From Nostocales cyanobacterium Centralia_MAG_434 (GTDB taxonomy: Bacteria > Cyanobacteriota > Cyanobacteriia > Cyanobacteriales > Nostocaceae): 42,620 nucleotides of DNA. How positions within the stretch are numbered: position 1 is the stretch's first letter; every line of letters begins with the position of its first letter. The stretch spans positions 1 to 42,620 of the forward strand of contig JAJPJF010000518.1 in NCBI GenBank assembly GCA_021324415.1, in the 5' to 3' direction. The notes under the pieces were generated by a model that saw only the letters and a program-made list of their open reading frames with translations, did no database searches and was not told the DNA's origin. The position numbers were made by a program, and so were the translations under genes. Of the stretch, positions 28,901 to 36,076 are shown piece by piece.

Positions 28901-31453
28901 TTTTATCTTAATTTCATACACTTTCACTGTATCCAGAAGAGTTTTGGCTTTTTGCAGTATTACCTCAGTCCATTTCTCCACCTCCTCAAGGTGGTTGCAG
29001 AGGCATGCTACTTCTGCAGTTTCCAGGTAAATTGTCAGGGTAAGGTCATATTGATATTGCCAACTATCTTCTCCCTCTAATAAGGAGGAGTAGGGGAGGT
29101 TAAGCAGCCCGATAGAAATCTGCAAGTAATTGAACGCCGATTGATATGCTGCCGATGCCTTCGCTTTCTGACCTGCAATTAAGTTTAATTGAGCTAACTC
29201 ATCGAGATCTGTCTGGTGTTCAAGGCGATCGCGACCTTGGTTAAGTTGATTGACAATGTCAAAGATTTTCTGCTCTCGTTCATCTAACGGTGTGTTCTGG
29301 AGCAGCAACTGCCCCACGTGCCAGTGTACAGACTGCTTTTTTGCCTCTGGAATGAGAGCATAGGCTGCCTGCTGAATGCGGTCATGGGCAAACTTATATT
29401 CGACCGAGAGTTCATCTGCCAAACCCTCAATATCAAAGTCTATCAATTTGTAAGCATCTCCCAAGGGTAAAATCAAGCCCTCTGCTATTGCAGCCCACAG
29501 ATTACTAGCTGTTGTTTGGGGAGATTTTTCCGAAATAATTGCTAGAGTCTGGATGTCAAACTGGTTACCAATACAAGCGGCAAGCGTCAAGACCTGTTGT
29601 GTATCCTCTTCCAACTTTTGCAGTTTGTTGGTCATCAGTTCAACAACATTGTCGGTAATATTACGTGCTTGAATTTGCGCTATGTCCCACTGCCAACCCC
29701 TCTCCTGAGCGTCAAATTCTAATAGTGCTTCAGTATAAAGTGACTTGAGAAACTCATTCATGAAGAAGGGATTGCCACTGGTTTTTGCCAGTATCAATTC
29801 TGATAGCTGTCTGGCTGTTTCTAGTGAACAGTTAAGGGTATCAGCAGTATATTGCGTAATATCAGGCAAGGTTAAAGGAGCAAGCACAATTTGATTCACC
29901 ATTGCCCCCTTGTTCCTAATTTCATGCAGTGTCAATAGCAATGGGTGAGTTGCACTCACTTCGTTATCTCGATAAGCACCAATGAGTAACAAATTGTCTG
30001 TATCTACTGAGGTCATCAAAAGTTCAATCAATTTCAGTGAAGCCCTGTCAGCCCACTGTAAATCGTCCAAGAAAACGACTAGGGGATGTTCTGGCTGGAT
30101 AAAAACTCGGATGAAGTTTTGAAAGACTAGGTTGAAGCGATTTTGCGCTTCTGCTGGTGCTAGTTCTGGCACTGCAGGTTGCGAGCCGATAATCAGTTCT
30201 ACTTCAGGAATTACGTCAATAATCACCTGACCATTAGAGCCAAGACTAGCTAGCAGTTTCTCACGCCAGGACTCTATCTGGATTTGGCTTTCTACTAACA
30301 GTTGCCGAATCAAGGTACTGAAGGCACGAACTAGTGAAGCATAGGGGATATCTCTTTGATATTGATCAAATTTACCAGAGATAAAGTATCCGCGCTTCTT
30401 TGTAATAGGCTTATAGACCTCCTGGACTAGAGCAGACTTACCAATGCCAGAATATCCTGTCACCAGAATCATTTCACCTCCCCGACTTTTTTCTGTAGGA
30501 GAGTTGCTGACTCGTTCAAAAGCAGCTAGTAGCAAGTTAATTTCTACCTCCCGCCCGTAGAGTTTTTGTGGGATTTGAAATCTACCTGAAATATCCTGCT
30601 CACCAATAGCAAAGGTATTGATCTGAGCTGATGTCTCCCATTGCCGCAGACATTTTTCTAAATCTGCCTTGAGACTATAGGCTGATTGGTAGCGATCTTC
30701 AGCATTTTTTGCTATGAGCTTCAGCACGATCTCTGAAAGGACTGGGGGAATTTCTTGCCTGAGTTCGTGCGGTGGCACAGCTTGTCGAGCAATATGGCAG
30801 TGCAATAATTCCAGTGCATCATCGGTAGGGAAGGGCAACTGACCTGTGAGCAATTTGTAGAAGGTTATGCCTAGAGAGTAAAAATCTGTTCGATAATCAA
30901 TTGCGCGATTCATCCGTCCAGTCTGTTCTGGGGAAATATAGGCTAGAGTTCCCTCCAATAAATTCGGGTTGCGGAAAGTTGTGACTTCTCGTGAAAGTTT
31001 TGTCGAAATGCCAAAGTCGATGAGTTTGATCCGATCTGTTGTTTGATTCCAGACAATGTTGGATGGGTTAATATCTTTATGTATGATGTGTCGCTCATGC
31101 ACTTGGCCTAGGATATCAACAACTTTAATCGCCAGCGACAAAAACTCATTCAGAGTGAATTTACTGTTTTGCTTTAATCTTGTTAGAGATTCACCACCAA
31201 AATCTTCTAGAACCATCACCCAGCGATGCTGATCGTTTTCCAAGCTGTAGACAGCCACGACACCTTTCAAGGAGAGATTTTTCGTAATTTCATATTCCCG
31301 CCGGAACTCAGCTATTCTTTTTGGGGTTGGATAAGCTTGTTTGAGCATTTTGAGGATAACAGGTTGGTTATCCTCTTCCCGATAGGCACGATAAACCAAC
31401 GAGTTATCACTCTCATAGAGTACTTCCCTTGCTTGGTAGCCCAATATATCCAT
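25982..31453 (-). CDS. Hybrid Ser/Thr and histidine kinase with AAA_16 and GAF domains
   Basis: A 1823-residue signalling protein of the type called HstK in Anabaena. The N-terminal Ser/Thr kinase (about 1-270) has K35, catalytic HKD with D127, N132 and DFG 146-148; its glycine loop is degenerate. An AAA_16 domain follows (Walker A VTGYSGIGKSALV, Walker B VVFLDDLQWAD). A long helical TPR-like region runs to about 1300, then a GAF domain (SQTISGEIILDKLLEKL onwards) and coiled coil. The His kinase has phospho-His H1566 (GIAHEIKNPLN), N box (LINNACYAA), and G boxes (DNGEGIP, GTGLGLS). It starts 26 bp after the amidohydrolase gene and overlaps the CheY-like gene by 4 bp. Confidence 0.92.
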   Translation of the reverse strand: MDILGYQAREVLYESDNSLVYRAYREEDNQPVILKMLKQAYPTPKRIAEFRREYEITKNLSLKGVVAVYSLENDQHRWVMVLEDFGGESLTRLKQNSKFTLNEFLSLAIKVVDILGQVHERHIIHKDINPSNIVWNQTTDRIKLIDFGISTKLSREVTTFRNPNLLEGTLAYISPEQTGRMNRAIDYRTDFYSLGITFYKLLTGQLPFPTDDALELLHCHIARQAVPPHELRQEIPPVLSEIVLKLIAKNAEDRYQSAYSLKADLEKCLRQWETSAQINTFAIGEQDISGRFQIPQKLYGREVEINLLLAAFERVSNSPTEKSRGGEMILVTGYSGIGKSALVQEVYKPITKKRGYFISGKFDQYQRDIPYASLVRAFSTLIRQLLVESQIQIESWREKLLASLGSNGQVIIDVIPEVELIIGSQPAVPELAPAEAQNRFNLVFQNFIRVFIQPEHPLVVFLDDLQWADRASLKLIELLMTSVDTDNLLLIGAYRDNEVSATHPLLLTLHEIRNKGAMVNQIVLAPLTLPDITQYTADTLNCSLETARQLSELILAKTSGNPFFMNEFLKSLYTEALLEFDAQERGWQWDIAQIQARNITDNVVELMTNKLQKLEEDTQQVLTLAACIGNQFDIQTLAIISEKSPQTTASNLWAAIAEGLILPLGDAYKLIDFDIEGLADELSVEYKFAHDRIQQAAYALIPEAKKQSVHWHVGQLLLQNTPLDEREQKIFDIVNQLNQGRDRLEHQTDLDELAQLNLIAGQKAKASAAYQSAFNYLQISIGLLNLPYSSLLEGEDSWQYQYDLTLTIYLETAEVACLCNHLEEVEKWTEVILQKAKTLLDTVKVYEIKIKAYYGRQQSLEAMKIGLQALQLLGVEIPKKPEQADLADRQESIKAIWAGQKIENLIDLPKMTDPRKLATMPLLFLVLSLASVGFPEIFPFLILELVNLSLKFGNTSFSAPTYAVYGIVLCGLTEDIDAGYQFNKLALNFLERFDTKQFEAKTVYVFNTFVRHWKEHSRESLKPFLQVHQCGLETGDMIWSSTALFMYALHAYWIGQELESLEREIFKYSQIINQYKQELALRWIELVRQPILNLLERTQNPCYLGSECYDEKTMLSLYQEVNDRQAMGFFYLNKLFLCYLFENYQQAIENANKAEEHLGVAIGLYTISIFYFYNSLSHLAVFPNAQAIEQELILERIATNQKKMETWAHHAPMNFLHKFYLVEAERARVLGNDSDAREYYDRAITLAQENEYLNEEALAYELAGRFYLARNQKHVARHYLQDAHYAYQRWGAIAKVKDLEARYPQFLAQTSTNTLQTRINLSTTNLGTTTSEVLDLNSVLQASQTISGEIILDKLLEKLMKNVIENAGAQKGFLILEKEGNWVIEAEGVVDSENITTLQSIPINSVESEGKSPLLSAAIINYVARTQKNMVLDDAVNEGQFIRDPYIVATQPKSILCTPLLHQGKVNGILYLENNLTTSAFTPERVEILRILSAQAAISIENSRLYEQLESYNRTLEQKVSERTEELQERNQELSSTLKKLKATQAQIIAQEKLASLGALTAGIAHEIKNPLNFVNNFAELSIELTEELREEIESQQDRLAPETKDYIEEILSDLSQNSQKINEHGKRADNIVRGMLMHSRGQTGERQMTDLNFLLAEAVNLAYHGMHAKDANFNIKITTNYDNNLEQVNIVPQNISRAFINLINNACYAAHHKKTRLHPSGNAGEEFLPTLSVSSHDLGEQIEVRIRDNGEGIPQDVLDKIFNPFFTTKPPGEGTGLGLSISHDIIVQQHQGNIQVETEVGSYTEFIVTLPKFTLEKNEVKR

Positions 31454-31479
31454 AGCAATCTCCGAGCAATGGTCGCATT

Positions 31480-32562
31480 TTACTCTAGTCCGTAGAAACG
31501 AACAGGATTATCCCATAGTAGCTTTTGCACAGTGTTCTTAGGTAATCGATCCTGAAGTGCTACAGCTTTCTCGCTCATGTCCATCTCGTGATCCACATGG
31601 GGGTAGTCAGAACCAAAGAGCAAATTATCAGAGCCGATGTACTGGATAATCTGCTCTAGATAAGGTTCCTCTGGCTCAATTGAGATAAAACACTGACGAA
31701 GGAAATACTCTGAAGGCTTCATCTTTACATTGTCTGCAACCTCCCAGTGGAGGTTTTTGTACTCTTCATCCAGCCGCCATAGCCAGTAGGGTAGCCAACC
31801 ACAACCAGCTTCTAGAAAACCAACCCTCAGCTTGGGATGACGTTCCAGCACCCCTCCTTCAATCAGCGCCAGCATTGCCATCATCTGTTCCATCGGATGA
31901 GAGCAGGCGTGCATAGCAAAACGAGTCTTAAAACGATCTGATCCAGTAGTTGGTAAGTGACAATGGGTGCCTTCATGGATACTAACAGCTATTCCTAAGT
32001 GTTCGCACTCAGTCCAAAATGGCTCATAGGCGGGATCGCTCAGCAGTCTTCCCTTGACTGGGTTGGGACGCAATACAACTGCTTTCCAACCAAACTTTGC
32101 GACTCGATGCAATTCTGGCGTCATCTCTTCGGGAGCATGAAGATTAATTGCTCCCACTCCTTGGAGAATTTGCGGATCGTAGCTGCAAAAGTCTCGTAGC
32201 CAATTGTTGTAGGCTCGAGTGAATGCACCCGCCAGCTGTGGTGCCATTGTATCAACTGCCAACAGCCATAGCCCAGTGGTGGGATAAAGGAATGAAACAT
32301 CAACTCCCATTTGCTTAATTACCCTAACCTGGGATTCGGAGTCGAATGAATTCAATACGGATAGGGGATGATCCCGTATAACTTGCTTGGCTCCTTCGTT
32401 TCGGATTTCAGCAGATAGTTTATGAAAAATTTCTTTGCCGCCAACTTTCATCTCAGGCGATGGTGCATGACTTTTAAAAGCTGGTTCCAGGTACTTTTCC
32501 CACATATCGTTTGGCTCAAGTACATGGGAATCTGCATCAATAATTTTATATCCTTTAAGCAT
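31480..32562 (-). CDS. Amidohydrolase family protein (amidohydro_2, ACMSD-like)
   Basis: A 360-residue metal-dependent TIM-barrel hydrolase or decarboxylase. Strand-1 metal residues lie in IIDADSHVLEP; further ligands are likely in SIHEGTHCH (strand 5) and in LLFGSDYPHVDH (strand 8 Asp). The HPKLRVGFLEAGCGWLPYWLWRLDEEY stretch is a family signature. Family members hydrolyse amides or decarboxylate ring acids; the substrate is unknown. It begins 15 bp after the YcaO gene and ends 26 bp before the giant kinase gene, so it is part of the same operon. In bottromycin biosynthesis a different amidohydrolase trims a YcaO-made peptide, which is a precedent for a role in peptide maturation (inference). 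Confidence 0.85.
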   Translation of the reverse strand: MLKGYKIIDADSHVLEPNDMWEKYLEPAFKSHAPSPEMKVGGKEIFHKLSAEIRNEGAKQVIRDHPLSVLNSFDSESQVRVIKQMGVDVSFLYPTTGLWLLAVDTMAPQLAGAFTRAYNNWLRDFCSYDPQILQGVGAINLHAPEEMTPELHRVAKFGWKAVVLRPNPVKGRLLSDPAYEPFWTECEHLGIAVSIHEGTHCHLPTTGSDRFKTRFAMHACSHPMEQMMAMLALIEGGVLERHPKLRVGFLEAGCGWLPYWLWRLDEEYKNLHWEVADNVKMKPSEYFLRQCFISIEPEEPYLEQIIQYIGSDNLLFGSDYPHVDHEMDMSEKAVALQDRLPKNTVQKLLWDNPVRFYGLE

Positions 32563-32577
32563 AATTATTTTCTGCCT

Positions 32578-34869
32578 TCACATCCACATTGGAAAAGGGT
32601 TAAGTTGATTTTCTGTCAATGACTGTTGCAACCAACCCAATTGAACCGGAACATCATAAAGCCGTCCAGTACCTAACCGTTTCCAAAAGTGACGCATTCC
32701 CGGAACGATCACCCTCACCACCTTAAGTCCGATATCAGGACGGGTCTGATCCAACACCAACATTTCCATGCCATTTTTCTCAGCAATTTGCTTACATCTC
32801 ATGACATCTTCAAGCAAATTATCGCTCCAAAGTTGGGGATAATCAGCACAAACTTTTGACACAGCACTTTCATCGGGAACTAAGTATGACTGATTTTCCA
32901 GCTTAGCGGTTTTCCACCAGTCTATAGCGAGTTGGTCAGCAGATGTTGGGTACTGGGTACTGCCATCTGCACCAGCTGATACAACTGCCGGAAGTGACTG
33001 GTTTGCCTCAGTTAATGCTCTCAAAATAGCAATCTTTGAGTCGAAATGAGTACCGAAGCCAAAGATAATATCTTCTACCTCTTGATCAATTCTCCTGCTA
33101 ATGGCGGCAAAAGAAGGAATATGCAGATCGCTGGTAATATCTAAAACCCAGAGATCACGATTGAGAGTTTGATAATAATTCTTCAGGGTTTTAAAATACG
33201 GTTCATCAAAACTATCTAAATCTACCCTCGGTCTTTTAACACGGTTATACCACCATAAAGCTATACAGTCCCGCTCTACTAACTCCATAAAACCTTGCAA
33301 AATTGCCTCTTCTAATGTATTGCCAGCAGCACAGCCATTAGAGTCAGCCCAACAATCAGGCTTGGGGAGTTTGGGATAGCCATAATAGCAGTATGCCGTG
33401 GGCAAATACTTAAATTCTTGATGAGTTAGAGACCAAACAGGTGTCCATTCAATTTCTCTTTCTTCATCGAAAGGTTCTGGAACCCTCTGAAATAAGTTAG
33501 TGCAGCTAACGTTCCATTCCTGACGATTTTTGTATTGCTCTAGGCTGAAATTCATACAGGCATTGGGATGAATTGCCTGCTCCCCCATTTCTTGATAACT
33601 GCCTTTTTGCCTAATTTCGTCTCCTTGAAAGACTCCAGAGTATCTCTCAATTGCTTCACAAAAACCACTTGCTCTGGCTTGCTGATCTGTCTTTCCTTTA
33701 CCCGCACTTCTACCTCCAATATTTTGGCGTAGGCTATTCAAATCATCAAACATTGGGGCGCAATGATGCCGAGCAGCATAAGTGTGGGTCAAGCCATTCA
33801 CTTCTCGGGAGACTTTCTCTAGTTCGCGGACAACTCCGGTAATTGGGCTAATGTGGTATTGATATTTCTTCAAGGTCTCTTCAGGAGAAACACAACGATG
33901 TCCTCCATCTGTTGTAAATGTTTTCTTTCGGTTGCCTAGAATAATGGGCAAGGGTTTCCTATTCAACCCTATGTCTCCACAACGAAGGCACTGAGGACGC
34001 TTTACCAAGACATGGTTTCTTGTTTGTAGTGATATTGTATCTAGAGTAATTAGAGTCCCTTCAAGTTGTTTATTTTCTCCCTGTATAATCCATTTGGCAA
34101 TTTCAGTTGCTGCCATCCCCAATGCAGTTTGCAATGTAGAGGGCAAAACACAAACAGAAGTGGGGGAAAGTGTTGAAATTGAATTAACTCTGTGTCTCTG
34201 GATAAAGGCTTCCACAGGTCTGTTTGCTCGTAAACGCTGAGCTAGACACTCCCAACAACCCGTTTTTCTAGGGTAAAATATTGGTCCAATCCAAACAATT
34301 GTTCCCACTGGTTTGACCAGCACCCAAGGGCGTTTGGACTCCAAGGCTTTTTGATTAAAGGTATCTAGATCATCTTGGAGATAGTCATCAGTCAAGACGA
34401 CCTCAATGTCTCCTTCATCACACACTTGGATATGCAGTGAGTCAAGGATGGAAATGAATTCTGATGTAGCAATAGAACCACAGCTTTTCACTGCTACTTT
34501 GGTGGTTTGCAATCGGCAGCTAGCTGCTTGTGGGCTAACGTTCAAAGTCTCACAAAAAGCGGCTAGTGCAAATGGCAGAGAGCTATCACTTTCGACAATA
34601 TAGCCCTTTTGTTCCATCTGCATGAGAGCATAATAAACATTGGCACTAGCTGAAATTACTTCTTGTGCAGATGCTTTTTCTGGCAGCAGGTATGGAATAA
34701 CTTTGTCAACTATTTCATCAATGTTATGTTGACCATCAAGTAAAGGAGCTAACAGTTCATACAGACGACCGTTAAGCAAAAAAGAATCTCTTTCTGAGCA
34801 TAGAAATACTCCTTCTGTTTCTACGATTTCAACTTGAAAACAACACTTAAACTTTGGCTGATTCAGCAT
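32578..34869 (-). CDS. YcaO-type TOMM cyclodehydratase fused to E1-like partner
   Basis: A 763-residue enzyme that forms thiazoline/oxazoline rings from Cys, Ser or Thr in a ribosomal peptide, using ATP. The N-terminal part (1-300) is the E1-like leader-binding module with a zinc tetrad: CWEC at 205-208 and CLRC at 294-297. The YcaO domain (about 320-763) has the ATP site GGRSAGKGKTDQQARASGFC then EAIERY, and GNTLEEAILQGFMELVERD. The length fits the fused C-D type such as PatD/LynD. The C-terminus is NPFPMWM, a partial match to the PxPxP end of active heterocyclases. It follows the precursor gene by 268 bp. Confidence 0.9.
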   Translation of the reverse strand: MLNQPKFKCCFQVEIVETEGVFLCSERDSFLLNGRLYELLAPLLDGQHNIDEIVDKVIPYLLPEKASAQEVISASANVYYALMQMEQKGYIVESDSSLPFALAAFCETLNVSPQAASCRLQTTKVAVKSCGSIATSEFISILDSLHIQVCDEGDIEVVLTDDYLQDDLDTFNQKALESKRPWVLVKPVGTIVWIGPIFYPRKTGCWECLAQRLRANRPVEAFIQRHRVNSISTLSPTSVCVLPSTLQTALGMAATEIAKWIIQGENKQLEGTLITLDTISLQTRNHVLVKRPQCLRCGDIGLNRKPLPIILGNRKKTFTTDGGHRCVSPEETLKKYQYHISPITGVVRELEKVSREVNGLTHTYAARHHCAPMFDDLNSLRQNIGGRSAGKGKTDQQARASGFCEAIERYSGVFQGDEIRQKGSYQEMGEQAIHPNACMNFSLEQYKNRQEWNVSCTNLFQRVPEPFDEEREIEWTPVWSLTHQEFKYLPTAYCYYGYPKLPKPDCWADSNGCAAGNTLEEAILQGFMELVERDCIALWWYNRVKRPRVDLDSFDEPYFKTLKNYYQTLNRDLWVLDITSDLHIPSFAAISRRIDQEVEDIIFGFGTHFDSKIAILRALTEANQSLPAVVSAGADGSTQYPTSADQLAIDWWKTAKLENQSYLVPDESAVSKVCADYPQLWSDNLLEDVMRCKQIAEKNGMEMLVLDQTRPDIGLKVVRVIVPGMRHFWKRLGTGRLYDVPVQLGWLQQSLTENQLNPFPMWM

Positions 34870-35137
34870 AGCTCTTTGCTTTAAAGGTAGATATTGTCAC
34901 ATCTTACTAGTACGCTGATATCCTCTTAATTTATTTTCTAGTGGATATTGGACAAAAAAGGTAAGAGCGTTAATAAAAACACAACGATAAGTTATCTAAG
35001 CAAGCCCATCCTTGATATAATTAAAGACTCACTTTTTCTAAGTGAATCTTTAGAAGATAGACGATTCTGAATTAATTATTATCTTATTGAACTTTAGGCA
35101 ATAAGTTATCTTCCTGCCAAATCATTTTAGAGAAACT
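34870..35137. other. 268-bp spacer between precursor and cyclodehydratase genes
   Basis: Holds the precursor 3' hairpin (35023-35051). No further small gene was found. A promoter for the YcaO gene could lie in the 150 bp between the hairpin and its start. Confidence 0.5.
35023..35051 (-). terminator. Hairpin after the precursor peptide gene (attenuator)
   Basis: AAAGACTCACTT (35023-35034) pairs with AAGTGAATCTTT (35040-35051), 11 of 12 bases. It lies 87 bp after the precursor stop and before the YcaO gene, so it could give more precursor than enzyme. The copy after the pseudogene is perfectly paired. Confidence 0.55.
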
Positions 35138-35521
35138 TCAGCATGCAGTTAGAGGAATATAAGGATGAGGAGGGTATTGAGTATTAGTATCTGTGTTATT
35201 AATCCATTCCTCTAACTGCTCATCTGTAACTTCAGTAGGTCGTGGAGGATACGGTAGCCTATATATCACTTCGCCTACTACCTCTTCTTCTAGAATTCCT
35301 TTAAAGGAACTCCAATCTACAACGATCTTTAGCGGGTCAAAAAATCTTTCCAGATCAACACCGTACTTTTTAAACATCTCTTTAATCTCATTGGAGTTAC
35401 GTCCATAAATCACTCTCTTAATCTCTGCTCCCTCTGGATCATTCGCTAGCCATGATTTGGCAATAAGTTGGGAGACCTTTTTCGATTGACTCTTAAATTC
35501 GTTACTGATTTCGCTGCTCAT
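35138..35521 (-). CDS. NHLP-like TOMM precursor peptide
   Basis: A 127-residue protein. SKKVSQLIAKSWLANDP and YGVDLERFFDPLKIVVDW resemble the nitrile-hydratase-like leader (NHLP) of RiPP precursors. The leader end YRLPYPPRPTEVTDEQLEEW fits the family's typical PPxP-(L/V)(S/T)DEQLE border. The remaining ~20 residues, NNTDTNTQYPPHPYIPLTAC, are a likely core with four Thr and one Cys, the Cys at the very end. It sits just upstream of the YcaO gene on the same strand. AGGGG lies about 8 bases before ATG 35521. The NHLP call is by eye; the core/leader border is inferred. Confidence 0.72.
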   Translation of the reverse strand: MSSEISNEFKSQSKKVSQLIAKSWLANDPEGAEIKRVIYGRNSNEIKEMFKKYGVDLERFFDPLKIVVDWSSFKGILEEEVVGEVIYRLPYPPRPTEVTDEQLEEWINNTDTNTQYPPHPYIPLTAC

Positions 35522-35789
35522 GATCTGATCCCCTGACTAAAAGTTGTAATCATCATGACATCAGGTGGTTAATAGTCTCATGATAGCTATATACAATTAA
35601 ATATAAAAATAAGAAACGTAGGATTTTGATATAAACATTTACATCCTTAGCATCTTTTCCTGATTCAATCTAAAGATTCACTTTTTTATAAAGTGAATCT
35701 TTAGAAGACATAATTATTCTGAATCAATTATTACTTTACTGAGATCTAGGTAATAATTTATCTTTCTGTCAAATCATTTTAGAGAAACT
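35522..35789. other. Precursor promoter region and end of duplicated unit
   Basis: About 270 bp, AT-rich. It must hold the promoter of the intact precursor gene, and includes the hairpin of the truncated copy. No gene seen. Confidence 0.5.
35672..35702 (-). terminator. Perfect hairpin after the truncated precursor copy
   Basis: AAAGATTCACTTT (35672-35684) pairs perfectly with AAAGTGAATCTTT (35690-35702). It is the counterpart of the hairpin at 35023-35051, about 650 bp away, showing that the 3' flank was duplicated with the gene. Confidence 0.65.
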
Positions 35790-36073
35790 TCAACATGAAG
35801 AGAGAGGAATATAAGGATCAAGAGGGAATTTGTTATCAGGATTTTCATCGTTTACCCACCTTTCTAACTGCTCATCTGTAACTACAGCAGGTCGTGGAGG
35901 ATAAGGTAGTATATACGTATCAGCTCTATTCGAGATCCTTCCTGGAGCAGCTGCTTCTTTTAAATCCCCAAAAAAGGTATCCCAACTTACTTCTATATTT
36001 AGAGAAACGCCAAGAAAGCCTTCAAGATCAGCACCGTGGTTTTTCAGCCAATTTTTTATTTCCTCGGAGTCAC
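35790..36073 (-). pseudogene. 5'-truncated second NHLP-like TOMM precursor
   Basis: The minus-strand frame reads DSEEIKNWLKNHGADLEGFLG, then YILPYPPRPAVVTDEQLERW and a tail NDENPDNKFPLDPYIPLSSC before a TGA at 35790. It aligns with the intact precursor from about its residue 43 to the end, including the core ending YIPL(S/T)xC. The first ~40 codons are missing: homology stops at about 36072, where the potA reading frame ends in another frame. I found no ATG, GTG or TTG in frame upstream, so it is unlikely to be translated. The core still looks intact. Confidence 0.75.
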
Positions 36074-36076
36074 CTT

